Source of the DNA: Chthoniobacter flavus
GTDB taxonomy: Bacteria > Verrucomicrobiota > Verrucomicrobiia > Chthoniobacterales > Terrimicrobiaceae
DNA: 63,287 nt
NCBI GenBank assembly: GCA_945883435.1
Contig: CAMCXK010000007.1
Coordinates: 1-63,287 of the forward strand
Direction: 5' to 3'
Position numbers and translations under genes: made by a program
Part shown: positions 16,924 to 25,843 of the stretch, piece after piece
How the letters are laid out: each line of letters starts with the position of its first letter
Position numbering within the stretch: position 1 is the first letter of the stretch
The notes under the pieces: model-generated
The model's database searches: none
Told to the model about the DNA's origin: nothing
Seen by the model: the letters and a program-made list of their open reading frames with translations, nothing else

Positions 16924-17988
16924 TCAGGATTTTGTGGCCGGAACCGGCACCGCGGGCTGCTGTTGGGTGAGGCAGTGGAAGGCTCCCAGGCCCCAGATGA
17001 GTTCGCGGCAATCGATTGGCGCGATGCGGCGGGTGGGGAAGGCCTCATGAAGGGCCGAGACGGCCCATGCGTCGTTGCTTTCGCCGAAGACCGGCAGAAG
17101 AACGGCTTCATTCGCGATATAGAAATTCGCGTAGCTCGCGGGCAACCGCTGGCCGTCGCGTTCGATCCGCCGGGGCATGGGGAGGGTGAGGACATGCAGG
17201 GGCTCGCCCCCGTGGAGGCGCATGGTGTGAAGCAGGTCCAGATTGCGCCTCAGAGGCTCGAAATTCGGATCATGCTCGTCCTCCTCGACCACCGTGACCA
17301 CCGTGGAGGGAGAGACGAAACGCGTGAGATCGTCGATGTGGCCGTCGGTGTCGTCCCCTTCGATGCCGTCGCCGAGCCAGAGGATTTGACGGATTCCGAG
17401 AGTGTCGCGGAGCTTTGCTTCAATGGCTGCGCGGTCAAGGTGGGGGTTCCTGTTGGCATTGAGCAGGCAGCTTTCGGTGGTGAGCACCGTGCCCTGGCCG
17501 TTGACATCGATCGAACCGCCTTCGAGCACAAAATGCGGATGCGGGAAGACCGGAATGCCAAGAGCCTTCGCGATTGCGGGTGGCACCGCATTGTCTTCGT
17601 CGAACGGGGCCAGCTTGTAGCCCCAAGCGTTGAATTGAAAATCCAGCGCCGCCAGTTGCGGAGCGGCTTCCCGGGTCACGAACACCGGACCGTGGTCGCG
17701 GCACCAAGGCTCGTCGGTGGGAATTGCAAAAAACTCCACCCGCTCGGGCGGGCAGTTGTGCAGGAGCGAGCGAACCAATTTTTCCTGCGCGGCATTCTTG
17801 ACGTTGATGCGCAGTGTTTCCGAATCGGTGATGGCTTCCGCCATTTGCACAAACGTTGGAATGACGCGGTCGTAGGAACCGGGAAAACTGTTGCCCTCCG
17901 GGTGGGGCCAGGAAATCCAAGTGGCGTCGTGACGTTCCCATTCGGCAGGCATGCGATAGCCCAGCTCCGAGGGTGTGGAAGAATTCAT
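16924..17988 (-). CDS. aguA: Agmatine deiminase / peptidyl-arginine deiminase family
   Basis: A 354-residue protein of the guanidino-modifying fold. It hydrolyses agmatine to N-carbamoylputrescine and ammonia in putrescine synthesis. Visible motifs are MPAEWERHDATWISWPH at the start, the WCRDHGPVFV loop, VLEGGSIDVNGQGT, DDTDGHIDDLTRF and the C-terminal catalytic Cys in GAFHCLTQQQP. The ATG at 17988 was chosen because it gives the usual N-terminus; a longer frame adds 12 residues. No carbamoylputrescine amidase gene lies nearby, so only the first step is visible here. Confidence 0.9.
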   Translation of the reverse strand: MNSSTPSELGYRMPAEWERHDATWISWPHPEGNSFPGSYDRVIPTFVQMAEAITDSETLRINVKNAAQEKLVRSLLHNCPPERVEFFAIPTDEPWCRDHGPVFVTREAAPQLAALDFQFNAWGYKLAPFDEDNAVPPAIAKALGIPVFPHPHFVLEGGSIDVNGQGTVLTTESCLLNANRNPHLDRAAIEAKLRDTLGIRQILWLGDGIEGDDTDGHIDDLTRFVSPSTVVTVVEEDEHDPNFEPLRRNLDLLHTMRLHGGEPLHVLTLPMPRRIERDGQRLPASYANFYIANEAVLLPVFGESNDAWAVSALHEAFPTRRIAPIDCRELIWGLGAFHCLTQQQPAVPVPATKS

Positions 17989-18130
17989 GGGTTGGTAATC
18001 AATCCGAGAAGCCCGCTTGGACAAGGGGAATTTGGAAAAAAATTTTCAGCTCTTGCGGAAAGCGGTATTGACGGAGCCCGTTCCAACAGTCTGGAAACCT
18101 GCGGTTGGAAAGCGCTGCGGCGGGAATCTG

Positions 18131-19252
18131 TCAGGCCTCTCCGGCCAGAAGGTGCGCGGGATTGAGTTTTTTCAATGCGGCAGGAAGGAATAGCCCGTCT
18201 TGCCGCACCAGCTTGCCGTCGAACCACACCTCGCCTCCGCCGTAGTCGGGGCGTTGGATGCACACCATGTCCCAGTGGATGCGGCTGGTGTTGCCGTTGC
18301 CCGCGGTTTTGTAGGCTTGCCCGGGAGTGAAGTGGAACGAGCCCGAGATTTTTTCATCGAAAAGAATGTCGCGCATCGGGTGCAGGATGTGCGGGTTGAA
18401 GCCCAGGGAAAATTCGCCGATGAAGCGGGCGCCCTCGTCGCTGTCGAGGATGCGGTTGAGGGCGGCCGTATTGTTCGCGGTGGCGTGGGTGATGCGTCCC
18501 TGATGGAACTCCAAGCGGACATTGTCGAAGGCGATGCCCTGGTAAATGCTCGGCACGTTGAAGGTGACATGGCCTTCCACGCTTTTCTTCACCGGGCAGG
18601 AGAAGACCTCGCCGTCAGGAATGTTGCGGTCGCCGCCACAGGTGACCGAGCCGATGCCTTTGATGGAAAAGTGCAGATCGGTTCCGGGTCCTTGAATGTG
18701 CACCCGGTCTGTGCGGTTCATGAGTTGCTGGAGGGCGACCATGCCGGGAGCCATGCGTGCGTAGTCGAGAGTGCAAACTTTGAAGAAAAAGTCCTCGAAG
18801 GCGGGAGTGCTCATTTGCGCCTGCTGGGCCATGGCGGCAGTGGGCCAGCGGAGGACCACCCATTTGGTCCTGTTGATACGCCAGTCCATGACCGGCCGCA
18901 TCGCGCCGGCGATGAGCTTCATTTTTGCGTCCGGCACATCGCTCATTTCGGTGATGTTGTGGCTGCCGCGCACCGCGATGTAAGCCTGCATTTTTTTCAT
19001 GCGGGCGAGTTCCAGCGCGCGCGTGGCGGCCAGTTGGGAATCCTCGGCCCCAAGAGCCAGTTCGCGCGACACGCGCGCGTTGTGCATTTGCACAAAAGGC
19101 ACCGCTCCGCGGCGGCGCACCGCCTGGATCAGGGCGATGGCGATCGCCTCCGGGGCGTCAAAAACGTCGATGAGGACATTCTCGCCGGGTTGGAGTTTGG
19201 TGGAGTGCCGCGTGAGAACGTCGGCCAGTCGGTCGCAGCGTGGATCGTGCAT
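18131..19252 (-). CDS. M29-family (thermophilic-type) metallo-aminopeptidase
   Basis: The 373-residue product matches the AmpS/M29 aminopeptidases, dimetal exopeptidases of the cytoplasm. It begins [20 protein letters not shown], typical of the family. The C-terminal half carries likely metal ligands in [23 protein letters not shown] and [10 protein letters not shown], and ends with the family's [11 protein letters not shown]. The ATG at 19252 restores the standard N-terminus; the longer frame adds 44 unrelated residues. It follows the small YqjK-like gene by 13 nt. Confidence 0.85.
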   Translation of the reverse strand: MHDPRCDRLADVLTRHSTKLQPGENVLIDVFDAPEAIAIALIQAVRRRGAVPFVQMHNARVSRELALGAEDSQLAATRALELARMKKMQAYIAVRGSHNITEMSDVPDAKMKLIAGAMRPVMDWRINRTKWVVLRWPTAAMAQQAQMSTPAFEDFFFKVCTLDYARMAPGMVALQQLMNRTDRVHIQGPGTDLHFSIKGIGSVTCGGDRNIPDGEVFSCPVKKSVEGHVTFNVPSIYQGIAFDNVRLEFHQGRITHATANNTAALNRILDSDEGARFIGEFSLGFNPHILHPMRDILFDEKISGSFHFTPGQAYKTAGNGNTSRIHWDMVCIQRPDYGGGEVWFDGKLVRQDGLFLPAALKKLNPAHLLAGEA

Positions 19253-19265
19253 GGAGAAAATCGGG

Positions 19266-19631
19266 TTAGCGTTGCACCTTGGTCGCCAGTTCCCCGAGTT
19301 TTTGGGCGGCATACGCGGAGAGAGCCGGGCGAAGGACGGGGACGAGGAGCTTGGCAATGTTCCATACCAGGTTCCAGAGGCCAAGTCGTGCAGGGGGCGT
19401 TTTGAGGGTTGGGGCCTTTGCCTTGCCCGCGGGGGGCGTGGCGGGCGCGCGGCGGCCGGATACGAGATATCCGACAGCGGCAGCAGCTCCCAGCCAGGCC
19501 AGTGGATGGCGCTTCACCGAGCGGCGGGCCCTGTTGGCGAGATTGAGTTCGTCGCCCACGGCCCACAAGTCACGCCGGACCGCGGCACGGCTTTTGGCGA
19601 GTTCCGAGAGCAGGGATTCCTTTGTGATCAT
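19266..19631 (-). CDS. Small envelope-associated protein, third gene of a YqjD/YqjE-like set
   Basis: A 121-residue basic protein. The N-terminal half is helical and polar ([20 protein letters not shown]), then comes a hydrophobic segment [18 protein letters not shown] and a second possible helix near 90-105. Its start overlaps the stop of the holin-like gene by 4 nt. Position and layout match the third member of YqjD-YqjE-YqjK-type clusters, but sequence alone does not prove family membership. Function unknown. Confidence 0.6.
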   Translation of the reverse strand: MITKESLLSELAKSRAAVRRDLWAVGDELNLANRARRSVKRHPLAWLGAAAAVGYLVSGRRAPATPPAGKAKAPTLKTPPARLGLWNLVWNIAKLLVPVLRPALSAYAAQKLGELATKVQR

Positions 19632-20032
19632 GGGGTCGGACTGTCCGAAAGACTGGCCAGGTCGCGGGCTATTTCAGCCCGGGTTTTTTCAAAAAGCGGA
19701 GTCCGCAGGTGGTCGCGCACATGGCGGGCACAGAGGTAGGCGACCCCAAAGTGGAAAAACGCCAATACCCCGAGTGTGGTGATCCAAGGAATCCCGAAAA
19801 TAAACGATGCCAGAAAGGCGATCGTCAAAATTAAAAACAAGTATCCGATGGTCGCAAAAACCACCGCCGCCCCCAGCATGATTGCCAGACGCGTGCCCAA
19901 GGCCAAGGCCTCGCGGGATTCGAAGCCCGCCAACTGTCCCAGGGATTGGACGTAGCGGCCTGCGGATCCCAGCAGGCTCAGCGCGGAGGCCAGAAGTCCC
20001 CCGGTGCGGGGTTTGGAGGTTTTGTCAGCCAA
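19628..20032 (-). CDS. Phage-holin-family / YqjE-like membrane protein
   Basis: A 134-residue protein with two strong helices (about 48-73 and 76-100) separated by a short loop with FGIPWITT. This is the arrangement of the YqjE/holin-X (DUF1469) family, inner-membrane proteins of unknown role that sit beside DUF883 proteins. Despite the name it is not evidence of a prophage. It lies 9 nt after the DUF883 gene and overlaps the next gene by 4 nt. Confidence 0.75.
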   Translation of the reverse strand: MADKTSKPRTGGLLASALSLLGSAGRYVQSLGQLAGFESREALALGTRLAIMLGAAVVFATIGYLFLILTIAFLASFIFGIPWITTLGVLAFFHFGVAYLCARHVRDHLRTPLFEKTRAEIARDLASLSDSPTP

Positions 20033-20041
20033 GGCGGTGGA

Positions 20042-20443
20042 TCAGCGGCGCAAGAGCAGCCCCAGAATAAATCCCGTGCCGAGGGCGATGCCAACAGCCT
20101 GCAGGGGATTTTCGCGAATGTAGGTCTCGGCTTCGGTTTGATAGCTCTTCACACACTCGGTGGCATCGGATTGAAGCCCGGCGGCGCGATGGCGAAGGTC
20201 CTCGGCGGTGTGTTTGGCGGACTCGCGCAGGTCGCCGACCTTGGCGGAGGCCGCTTCGCCGAGATCTTTTGCAGCCGCGCCCAGATGTTCCTTGCCGGCA
20301 TCGATCGCGGTTTTGGCGTGGTGTTTTACCGTCTCCCCGATCGCGCGGCCGGCTTCCGTGGCGGCGTCCAAGGCTTTTTTCGCGTGCTCGGTGCTGCTGG
20401 CGAGTTTTTTGGTGGCGGGTGTGGAATCGGAATTTTCAGACAT
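20042..20443 (-). CDS. DUF883 (ElaB/YqjD-like) protein
   Basis: A 133-residue protein with a long amphipathic, Ala/Lys/Glu-rich helix (STEHAKKALDAATEAGRAIG onward) and a C-terminal membrane helix after YIRENPLQAVGIALGTGFIL, ending LLLRR. That ENPxxAVGxAxxxGFxxG motif is the hallmark of ElaB/YqjD proteins, which in E. coli are stationary-phase inner-membrane, ribosome-associated proteins. First gene of a three-gene set; divergent from galK by 80 nt. Confidence 0.85.
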   Translation of the reverse strand: MSENSDSTPATKKLASSTEHAKKALDAATEAGRAIGETVKHHAKTAIDAGKEHLGAAAKDLGEAASAKVGDLRESAKHTAEDLRHRAAGLQSDATECVKSYQTEAETYIRENPLQAVGIALGTGFILGLLLRR

Positions 20444-20523
20444 GGAAATAGTCGGTTTCAAAGGAAATCGTGACACGGAAATGGCTCTTGGCAAGCGCCC
20501 ATCGGGCTGCGGATGATGGGGCG

Positions 20524-21612
20524 ATGTCCCAAGAAGTTTTTTCCTTTGCACCCGGACGGGTGGAAATTCTCGGCAATCACACCGACTACAACGGCGGAGT
20601 GGTGCTTTCGGCGGCTTTGCAACTCGGGATTTCCGCCGCCGCCCATGCCGGGCCGGACGTGCGTCTGCAAAGCTCGGCGATGCCCGAGCGGGTCCTGCCC
20701 TTGATCGGAGCCGATACCAAACCCTGTGGCCAGTGGACCGACTACCCGGCGGGAGTCGCATATTTTCTCCAGCGGGCCGGAGCGCCGATCGGGGGATTCA
20801 CGATGCGATTCGAATCCACGCTGCCCCATGGCGCAGGGCTGTCGAGTTCCGCGGCATTGGAGGTCGCCACGGCGGTGGCTCTGCGGAAGCTCTTTTCCGT
20901 GTCCATGAGCCGTCTGGAGACAGCCAAGCTTTGTCGCCGTGCCGAAAATGAATTCGTGGGGGTGAACTGTGGCCTGCTCGACCAAGCCTCATCGGTGTTC
21001 GGGAGAAAGGACCATTTGGTTTTTCTTGATTGCCGCGCCGAGAGCGTGGAGACGATTCCGCTTCCAGAGCACTTTTCGCTTGTGATCGTCAATTCCGCCG
21101 TGAAGCACGCGCTTACCGGAGGCGAATACAACGAGCGCCGTGAGCAATGCCATGCCGCCGCCGCCGCATTGGGAGCGGAGGCCCTGCGTGATGTCAACAT
21201 GGCACGACTCGAGGAGGCCGAGTTGCCGGATATCGTGAAACGCCGCGCGCGGCACATCGTGGGCGAGAATGAGCGGGTGCTGGAGGCGGTCGAGGCCCTG
21301 CGGGCTGGCCAAGGCCGGCGCCTGGGAGCCCTTATGACCTCTTCGCACCGCAGTTCGATGGCCAATTTTGAAAACAGCACGCGCGAGCTCGACATCCTCG
21401 TCGAGATCGCCACCTCCCAACCGGGGTGCCTGGGGGCCCGCCTCACAGGTGGCGGCTTCGGTGGCGCAATCGTCGCACTGGTGGAATCCAGCGCCGCGGC
21501 TTCGGTATTGGAGAAAACCATGTCGCTTTATCGCGAGCGCACCGGCATTTCCCCCGAGGGATTCATTGGCAAGGCCTCCGACGGGGCGTTGCCCGGCGAG
21601 GACTCCCTGTGA
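20524..21612 (+). CDS. galK: Galactokinase
   Basis: A 362-residue GHMP-family kinase that phosphorylates galactose at C1. The substrate motif reads GRVEILGNHTDYNGGVVL, the ATP-binding motif LPHGAGLSSSAALEVAT, and the C-terminal motif GARLTGGGFGGAIVAL. In many galactokinases the first motif has Glu-His; here it is Asn-His, as also occurs in a large bacterial subgroup with GNHTDH. A related sugar substrate is therefore not excluded. The next gene starts at a GTG overlapping this stop codon. No galT or galE is nearby. Confidence 0.88.
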   Translation: MSQEVFSFAPGRVEILGNHTDYNGGVVLSAALQLGISAAAHAGPDVRLQSSAMPERVLPLIGADTKPCGQWTDYPAGVAYFLQRAGAPIGGFTMRFESTLPHGAGLSSSAALEVATAVALRKLFSVSMSRLETAKLCRRAENEFVGVNCGLLDQASSVFGRKDHLVFLDCRAESVETIPLPEHFSLVIVNSAVKHALTGGEYNERREQCHAAAAALGAEALRDVNMARLEEAELPDIVKRRARHIVGENERVLEAVEALRAGQGRRLGALMTSSHRSSMANFENSTRELDILVEIATSQPGCLGARLTGGGFGGAIVALVESSAAASVLEKTMSLYRERTGISPEGFIGKASDGALPGEDSL

Positions 21613-22640
21613 GTGCTGTGCCTCTGTGCTCCATCGCCGCGGTGCGCGACAACGCGCGAACAGCCTCCGCTCCCGCCCGCGTGCACGGCCAGGTGGACGA
21701 GTTGATCAAAAGGGACTCCTCGAATGGAAAGCCTTATTGGGAACTTCGGCTGCGCGACCGCTCGGACAGCCTGACCCTGCGTGCTTGGAACGACTCCGAC
21801 GCCTATCACGACTGCAACGGCCTTCACCGGGGGGATTGCATCGAGGTCGCCGGGGACTTTGCCATGAACGGTTCGTTCGGTCTCGATGCGCGGCGATGGC
21901 GGGCGCGGGTTTTGGATGATGCCGAGTGCCTGGATCTGTTCCGGGGAAGTGAAATGGATTCGCAATGCGCCGAGCGGGATTTCGAAGCGGTTTGCGCGTT
22001 GGCATCGTCCCTTTTGGATCCGCGCCTGCGCGGCTTGGCCGGTCTCTTCATCGAGGAGTTTGGAATACGCTTCCGGCGTGCGGCGGCCGCCCGTCACAAC
22101 CACCATGCGCACCGTGGCGGGTTGCTGCGGCATACCGCCCAGATGATGCGTTCCGCCGATGTGTTGTGTGGCATCCACCCGGTATTGAACCGCGACTTGT
22201 TGCTCGCAGGGGCCCTTTTTCACGACAGCGGCAAACTCTGGGAAATGTGCCCGCCCGAGCGTGGATTCGAGATTCCGAGGGATTTGAGGGGCGAGTTGCT
22301 GGGACACATCCCGATCGGGATCGAACTCGTGAACGCTCTTTGGCGTCGTCTCCCTCTTGATGATTGGAAGGTCATCCAACCGTCCAGCGAGGATGTGCGC
22401 CTGCACCTGTTGCATCTGGTGGCCTCGCATCATGGTGAATTGCAATTCGGTTCCCCGGTGGAGCCCAAAACGCCCGAGGCGGTGGCGTTGAACATGATCG
22501 ACAACCTCGATGCCCGGCTCGAGATGTTCGCCATGGCGTATGCGCGCCATCCTGAAATTGCGCCCGGCATCCACGAGCGTATCAAGGCACTGAACTCCAC
22601 TCCGGTGAAACCGCTCTCGAGCTTTGTCGGACCGACTTGA
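21609..22640 (+). CDS. OB-fold plus HD-domain protein, YhaM-like 3'-5' exoribonuclease
   Basis: A 343-residue protein with an N-terminal nucleic-acid-binding OB-fold (VHGQVDELIKRDSSNGKPYW, then DSLTLRAWN) and a central HD phosphohydrolase domain with HNHHAHRGGLLRHT and the metal motif GALFHDSGKLWE. The pair OB plus HD is that of YhaM/CBF1-type 3'-5' exoribonucleases. The start GTG overlaps the galK stop (GTGA), indicating translational coupling. The C-terminal end overlaps the MFS gene start by 17 nt. Confidence 0.8.
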   Translation: MSAVPLCSIAAVRDNARTASAPARVHGQVDELIKRDSSNGKPYWELRLRDRSDSLTLRAWNDSDAYHDCNGLHRGDCIEVAGDFAMNGSFGLDARRWRARVLDDAECLDLFRGSEMDSQCAERDFEAVCALASSLLDPRLRGLAGLFIEEFGIRFRRAAAARHNHHAHRGGLLRHTAQMMRSADVLCGIHPVLNRDLLLAGALFHDSGKLWEMCPPERGFEIPRDLRGELLGHIPIGIELVNALWRRLPLDDWKVIQPSSEDVRLHLLHLVASHHGELQFGSPVEPKTPEAVALNMIDNLDARLEMFAMAYARHPEIAPGIHERIKALNSTPVKPLSSFVGPT

Positions 22641-23925
22641 TCAATCCGCCGTAGACGGGCCGGCGTTGCAGGGAAATGTGTGGCGATTCATCGCTTTCCG
22701 CATTTTTTTCAATGCCCGTTTTTACTACCCGGTTCTGGGGGTCCTTTTTCTCGATCTTGGACTCACGCTCGACCAATACGCGTTTTTGAACGTCGTGTGG
22801 GCAGTCACGATTCTAACGATGGAAATTCCCTCTGGCGCTCTTGCAGACTCGATCGGAAGGCGTCCACTGGTGGTTGCGGCCGGCGGGTTGATGGTGCTCG
22901 AGATGTCCGTGCTCGCCTTTGCGCCCGCTGGAGCCTGGCTTTTTCCCGTATTGCTGGCCAACCGGGTGGTAAGCGGTCTCGCCGAGGCTTGCGCCAGCGG
23001 GGCCGACGAGGCGCTGGCTTATGATTCGCTGTCCACGGAGCGCCGGGACGAGGTCTGGCGTGGCGTTCTGGCGCGGTTGGTGCGATGGAAATCAGCCGCT
23101 TTCTTTGTCACGATGCTTCTTGGTGCGTTGGCCTTCGACCCCTCGGTGGTTTTTGATTGGTTGGGTATCGAATCTCCGGCGACAACGCGCTGGCCTGTTT
23201 ATCTGACCCTAGGCATGTCGCTGGGGGCTTTCTGGAGTGCTTGGGGCATGCGGGAACCACCGGTCCGGCATCGCGGGCGTTTTCATATGGGCGAAGCCTT
23301 CGCCCGCATCTGGGCCGGTGCGCGGGTGGTGTGCGGGGACCGGCGGATCGCACTTTTGCTGCTGACGGCGGTTCTTTGTGACAGTCTGATGCGGATCTTT
23401 CTGACCTTCGGCAGCAATTATTACCGTCTCATCGAAATTCCGCCGGTTGTTAATGGCTTTCTTGGCTCCGCGTATGCGTTACCCGGGTTTTTTGCGGCTT
23501 CACTGGCCGCGTGCATGGGAGCACGCTGGCGGCCGGCCCGTATTTTTCTTTGCATCGGTGGACTGGTGTTTCTGGGGTTGGCCGGTCTCTCGCTCGCAAC
23601 GCCTTTGTGGGGTGTGTGGGTGGTGGTGCCCCTCGCGCTGGCGGGACCGTTGCTAGCCTTCTTTGTTTCAACCTACCTGAACGAATGGTGTGAAAGCTCG
23701 CTTCGGGCCACGGTTTTGAGTTTTCGCGGGGTGGCGATGAATCTCGGCTACGGATCGGCGGGACTGGCGTTTGGCGGACTTGCCGCTGCTATCCGCGAGG
23801 CCAATCCCGGTTGGGATGCCGATGCGGTTTTTCGCAGCGTGTTGCCTGCCCTGCCCGTGGCTTTTGTCATGGGAGCAGCGGCGTTAATGGTGATCCGGAA
23901 AATCACGGCATCGATCAAAGCGTAG
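22624..23925 (+). CDS. MFS transporter
   Basis: A 433-residue major facilitator superfamily permease with about twelve helices. The motif after helix 2, GALADSIGRRPLVV, is the MFS A-motif (GxxaDrxGrr). The start is a TTG inside the upstream HD gene; the first in-frame ATG would lie well inside the protein, so the TTG is favoured. It is likely co-transcribed with galK and the HD gene. Substrate cannot be told from the sequence; the galK context makes a sugar or drug-like solute equally possible. Confidence 0.85.
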   Translation: MSDRLDQSAVDGPALQGNVWRFIAFRIFFNARFYYPVLGVLFLDLGLTLDQYAFLNVVWAVTILTMEIPSGALADSIGRRPLVVAAGGLMVLEMSVLAFAPAGAWLFPVLLANRVVSGLAEACASGADEALAYDSLSTERRDEVWRGVLARLVRWKSAAFFVTMLLGALAFDPSVVFDWLGIESPATTRWPVYLTLGMSLGAFWSAWGMREPPVRHRGRFHMGEAFARIWAGARVVCGDRRIALLLLTAVLCDSLMRIFLTFGSNYYRLIEIPPVVNGFLGSAYALPGFFAASLAACMGARWRPARIFLCIGGLVFLGLAGLSLATPLWGVWVVVPLALAGPLLAFFVSTYLNEWCESSLRATVLSFRGVAMNLGYGSAGLAFGGLAAAIREANPGWDADAVFRSVLPALPVAFVMGAAALMVIRKITASIKA

Positions 23926-24025
23926 GCAACGAATGCGCAATCGTGCGCGACACCGGCGACGGGATCGGACGTTCAGACGTGGAGGTTGCCTTGAGAGGCG
24001 GGCGGGCTCACGGGTGTCGGTTTTC

Positions 24026-25609
24026 CTACCATGAGTCGCTGCGAAAAGGAGAGGCAGGAAGACCGTCCGTGTTGTAGAGGTTCGCACCGGCGGGATCCTG
24101 GCAGTAGGCGTAGCGGACAGCCACCGGGGCGGGCACTTCGGGACTTGAGAGAATCAAGTCGGAACCCTCAACAACCGCATCGGCAGGTTTGAATATACGG
24201 TCTTCTCCCGCGATTTCGATCCAGCGGAGTTTCGAGGCGGGATCCGGCGCAACGGGTGCCAAGCCATCCTTTTTCCCGATCATCAGACCATTTTGGGCAT
24301 GATCGAACGAAACGCGGAGGCCTGCATTTTCGACGCGGTGGTTTTTGTAAAGCGGGCCGGAGGGGTTGATTCCATTTCCGTAGCTCTTTGCAAGCGCCCA
24401 CCGGGCAAGGCGTTTTCCGACGTCTTGCTTGTTTGGGGGGTGGATATCTTTCGAGTTCCCAATGTCGGTGGTTACAGCCAATCCCGTGTTGGGAATCGAA
24501 AGGGCCTGTAATTGAGCTTCGCGGACACCGGTCCACGATGGTCCGTTGGGGCCGAAGTTTGATAGTTGAACGATGTAGAACGGGAAGTCGCCTTGGTTCC
24601 ACTTGGTCCGCCAACCGCCAATGAGCGCCTTCAGCTTCCCGAGATAGACCGGGGAGGGCTCCGCGCCATTGGACTCGCCTTGATACCAAATCGCGCCCCG
24701 GAGCGCAAAGGGTGCGAGAGGATGGATCATGCCCTTGTAGAGTTGTGTCGCTTGGGGTTGGTCCGTAGACATCCATGGCGCCGCGGGTGGCTCCGTGAGT
24801 GATTCGTCCCTTGCCAATGCGGCTTCCGCTTCGAGGGTCCACTTTTTGAGTTCGGCCAGATACGCCGTGTGGAGTTTTTTTCCTTCCGCCGAGAGGTTGG
24901 ATCGCGAGAGGAGTTTTTTGTGGAGATCGGTCAGGTCTGGCGATGCGGCGACACTTTCCGGGGAAAGCCAGAGTTCGATCGCAGTGCCTCCCCATGTCGA
25001 ATTCAAGAGGCCGATTGGCACATCAAGCGCCCGGAAAAGTTCGCGGGCATAGAAGTATCCGACCGCTGTGAACCCTCCAACGGTTTCCGGCGAGCAGACC
25101 CGCCACTCCGCCTTCGTATCGGCTTTTGAAAAAGCGCTGGCAGTGCGTGGAACCTTGAAATGGCGTATTTCCGGGAAGTTCGCGGTGGCCTTTTCATCGA
25201 GCGCATTCGCCGATTTGTTGACCTCCCACTCCATGTTGGATTGTCCCGAGCAGAGCCAGACTTCGCCCACGAGGACATTCTCGAGAGTGACTTTGTTCTG
25301 GCCTGAAACAACGAAGGACTGCGGCTTTTTGTTCGCAGGCAGGGGATCGAGGATGGTTTCCCAGAAGCCATTGGCCTCCGCCGTAACGGATTTTTCCTGT
25401 CCTGCGAAGGCCACTGTCACCCTCTCCCCGGGGGTCGCCTTGCCCCAGACAGGAACTGGCTTGTCGCGCTGAAGCACCATGTTGTCCCCGAAGATGCGCG
25501 GGAGGGCGACATCGGCGTGCGTCGCATAGGCAATCATCGCGAGTTGAAAAACAAGGGCTGCGCGCAACGAAAGCCAACTGTGCGCCGCCTGATTGTTATA
25601 GGATGTCAT
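24026..25609 (-). CDS. Sialate O-acetylesterase-type SGNH hydrolase, secreted
   Basis: The 527-residue product has an N-terminal hydrophobic signal segment (LRAALVFQLAMIAYATHA) and the fold of 9-O-acetylesterases. Family motifs are ADVALPRIFGDNMVLQRDKP, the nucleophile loop VWLCSGQSNMEWEV, the oxyanion region GAIWYQGESNG and the late Asp-His region DIHPPNKQDVGKRLA. AAGG precedes the ATG. It removes acetyl groups from sugars such as sialic acid or plant glycans. It closes the sugar-acid cluster on the minus strand, 234 nt after kdgK, so deacetylation of the same polysaccharide is plausible. Confidence 0.9.
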   Translation of the reverse strand: MTSYNNQAAHSWLSLRAALVFQLAMIAYATHADVALPRIFGDNMVLQRDKPVPVWGKATPGERVTVAFAGQEKSVTAEANGFWETILDPLPANKKPQSFVVSGQNKVTLENVLVGEVWLCSGQSNMEWEVNKSANALDEKATANFPEIRHFKVPRTASAFSKADTKAEWRVCSPETVGGFTAVGYFYARELFRALDVPIGLLNSTWGGTAIELWLSPESVAASPDLTDLHKKLLSRSNLSAEGKKLHTAYLAELKKWTLEAEAALARDESLTEPPAAPWMSTDQPQATQLYKGMIHPLAPFALRGAIWYQGESNGAEPSPVYLGKLKALIGGWRTKWNQGDFPFYIVQLSNFGPNGPSWTGVREAQLQALSIPNTGLAVTTDIGNSKDIHPPNKQDVGKRLARWALAKSYGNGINPSGPLYKNHRVENAGLRVSFDHAQNGLMIGKKDGLAPVAPDPASKLRWIEIAGEDRIFKPADAVVEGSDLILSSPEVPAPVAVRYAYCQDPAGANLYNTDGLPASPFRSDSW

Positions 25610-25843
25610 CAGCCTTAAAAAAAGACCCTAACGCTCGATCCAAGTCCAACCAAGAACGCAACGCTGCGGCGACCAGGCGCAGAAGTGTTAAGGTCGACTG
25701 GATGCTTTTGTGAGAGGAGTCGGGGATGGATATTCCGACTTAGGACGTCGCTTTGACCGCGGTGGTCTGGGTTTCCTGGTTCGAATTCCGCTTTCCGAAC
25801 GGGGCTTCTAAGTCAATGAAAGCCGTGCGAGCCCCGCGTTGAA

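Noticed and set aside
19628-20032. The holin-like gene as evidence of a prophage
   Set aside because: No integrase, lysin or structural genes occur nearby; the gene sits in a DUF883/YqjE set typical of chromosomes.
25610-25843. Search for a small RNA, tRNA or riboswitch between kdgK and the esterase gene
   Set aside because: No tRNA-like fold, known riboswitch core or terminator was recognised; only a probable 5' region of the esterase gene remains.
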